From Hyperoplus lanceolatus (taxonomy: Eukaryota; Chordata; Actinopteri; Uranoscopiformes; Ammodytidae), in the NCBI GenBank assembly GCA_026929865.2, contig CM049409.1:16094452-16158451 (forward strand): a stretch of DNA of 64,000 bases. The letters run 5' to 3'. The notes beneath the pieces were generated by a model. It worked only from the letters and a program-made list of their open reading frames with translations. It was not told the origin of the DNA and ran no database searches. Positions 63,494-64,000 of the stretch are shown here, piece after piece. The first letter of the stretch is position 1. Every line of letters begins with the position of its first letter. Made by a program: the position numbers and the translations under genes.

Positions 63494-63597
63494 GGATGGT
63501 GACCACCTTAAATCAAAGACATTTGACCTAAAATCCCCAAGTAATTCACAAGAAACACAAGGCTGGATTACAGTCTGAAAAACTAAAAATGCCTGAA

Positions 63598-63835
63598 CAG
63601 CATTACCATACATGGAAACATGACAGAAACTACCCGGAAATTTGAACAAGTTCGGCTCGACCGGCTGCCATAGTTTTTAGTGCTCTGCACAGCCACCCCA
63701 GACGGTCAGCAGGGAACACGTCGAAATGCATGTACGTAATTATTTGATACTCAAGTATGGTTAAACATGACTATAAATCATTATAACAACGTTTATAGGT
63801 CATAAAAGTCGAAAAGTATCATAGGTCCTCTTTAA
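63598..63835 (+). mobile_element. TTAA MITE family 1, right-half copy
   Basis: From CAGCATTACCATACATGGAA to CATAGGTCCTCTTTAA it matches 21749-22018 and ends in TTAA at 63832-63835. The left half is missing. Confidence 0.75.
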
Positions 63836-64000
63836 GGGGTCGGATCAGATCCCTGAGATGCTTTGTGGAATGAGCAACGAGTTAAGCTAGCCGGTGTTTT
63901 TATCTATGTCAACCTCTGTATGGCTTCAGTCTCACTTTACAGGGTTCACCCCTGTCTCAGCATGGACAAGACACCCAGGCACACACACAGACACTCAATG
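63836..64000. other. Gene-free end of window
   Basis: Short unique-looking sequence with a (CA)n start at 63980. Nothing recognisable. Confidence 0.4.

Overview
The window looks like a piece of a ray-finned fish (teleost) nuclear genome. It is AT-rich and full of dinucleotide microsatellites. It carries the usual teleost mix of DNA transposons (Tc1/mariner, piggyBac, hAT-like, TTAA MITEs), 3' stubs of LINEs and a tRNA-headed SINE, and it has one spliced gene. No prokaryotic features, CRISPR arrays or classical RNA genes were seen.

The only confident host gene is a small secreted C-type lectin on the + strand: a TATA box at 45602, a non-coding first exon, coding exons from 46166 to 51137, and a poly(A) signal near 51381. 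I could splice it by eye into a complete 168-residue protein with a signal peptide, all six canonical cysteines and a single lectin domain. Its calcium/sugar motif is HPD instead of EPN or QPD. Its last intron (3.15 kb) is built almost entirely of transposable elements.

Layout. 1-7.2 kb: gene-free, with simple repeats and repeat stubs. 7.2-9.2 kb: a mirror-rearranged Tc1 element split by a solo LTR. 9.2-13 kb: gene-free, with a LINE 3' fragment at 12.0-12.7 kb. 13.0-17.4 kb: a piggyBac relic with intact TTAA target duplications, whose right terminal repeat is split by a second copy of the same mirror-rearranged Tc1. 17.4-32 kb: mostly gene-free, with TTAA MITEs at 21.4 and 27.4 kb and several long hairpins. 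32-42.3 kb: dense repeats, including one hAT nested in another with target duplications for both, a 1.9 kb element with C-rich ends, a LINE split by a MITE, and an 0.9 kb TA-flanked element. 42.3-45.4 kb: a possible DIRS-type fossil, a SINE and an RTE-like tail. 45.4-51.4 kb: the lectin locus. 51.4-64 kb: gene-free and rich in microsatellites, with hAT and MITE remnants at the far right.

The most notable observation is the pair of mirrored Tc1 elements (7206-9161 and 15718-17357). They share the same internal inversion junction and the same spacer of about 490 bp, lie in opposite orientations, and each has its own TA target site. This means a rearranged element without its N-terminal DNA-binding region was itself mobilised, giving a foldback-type non-autonomous family.
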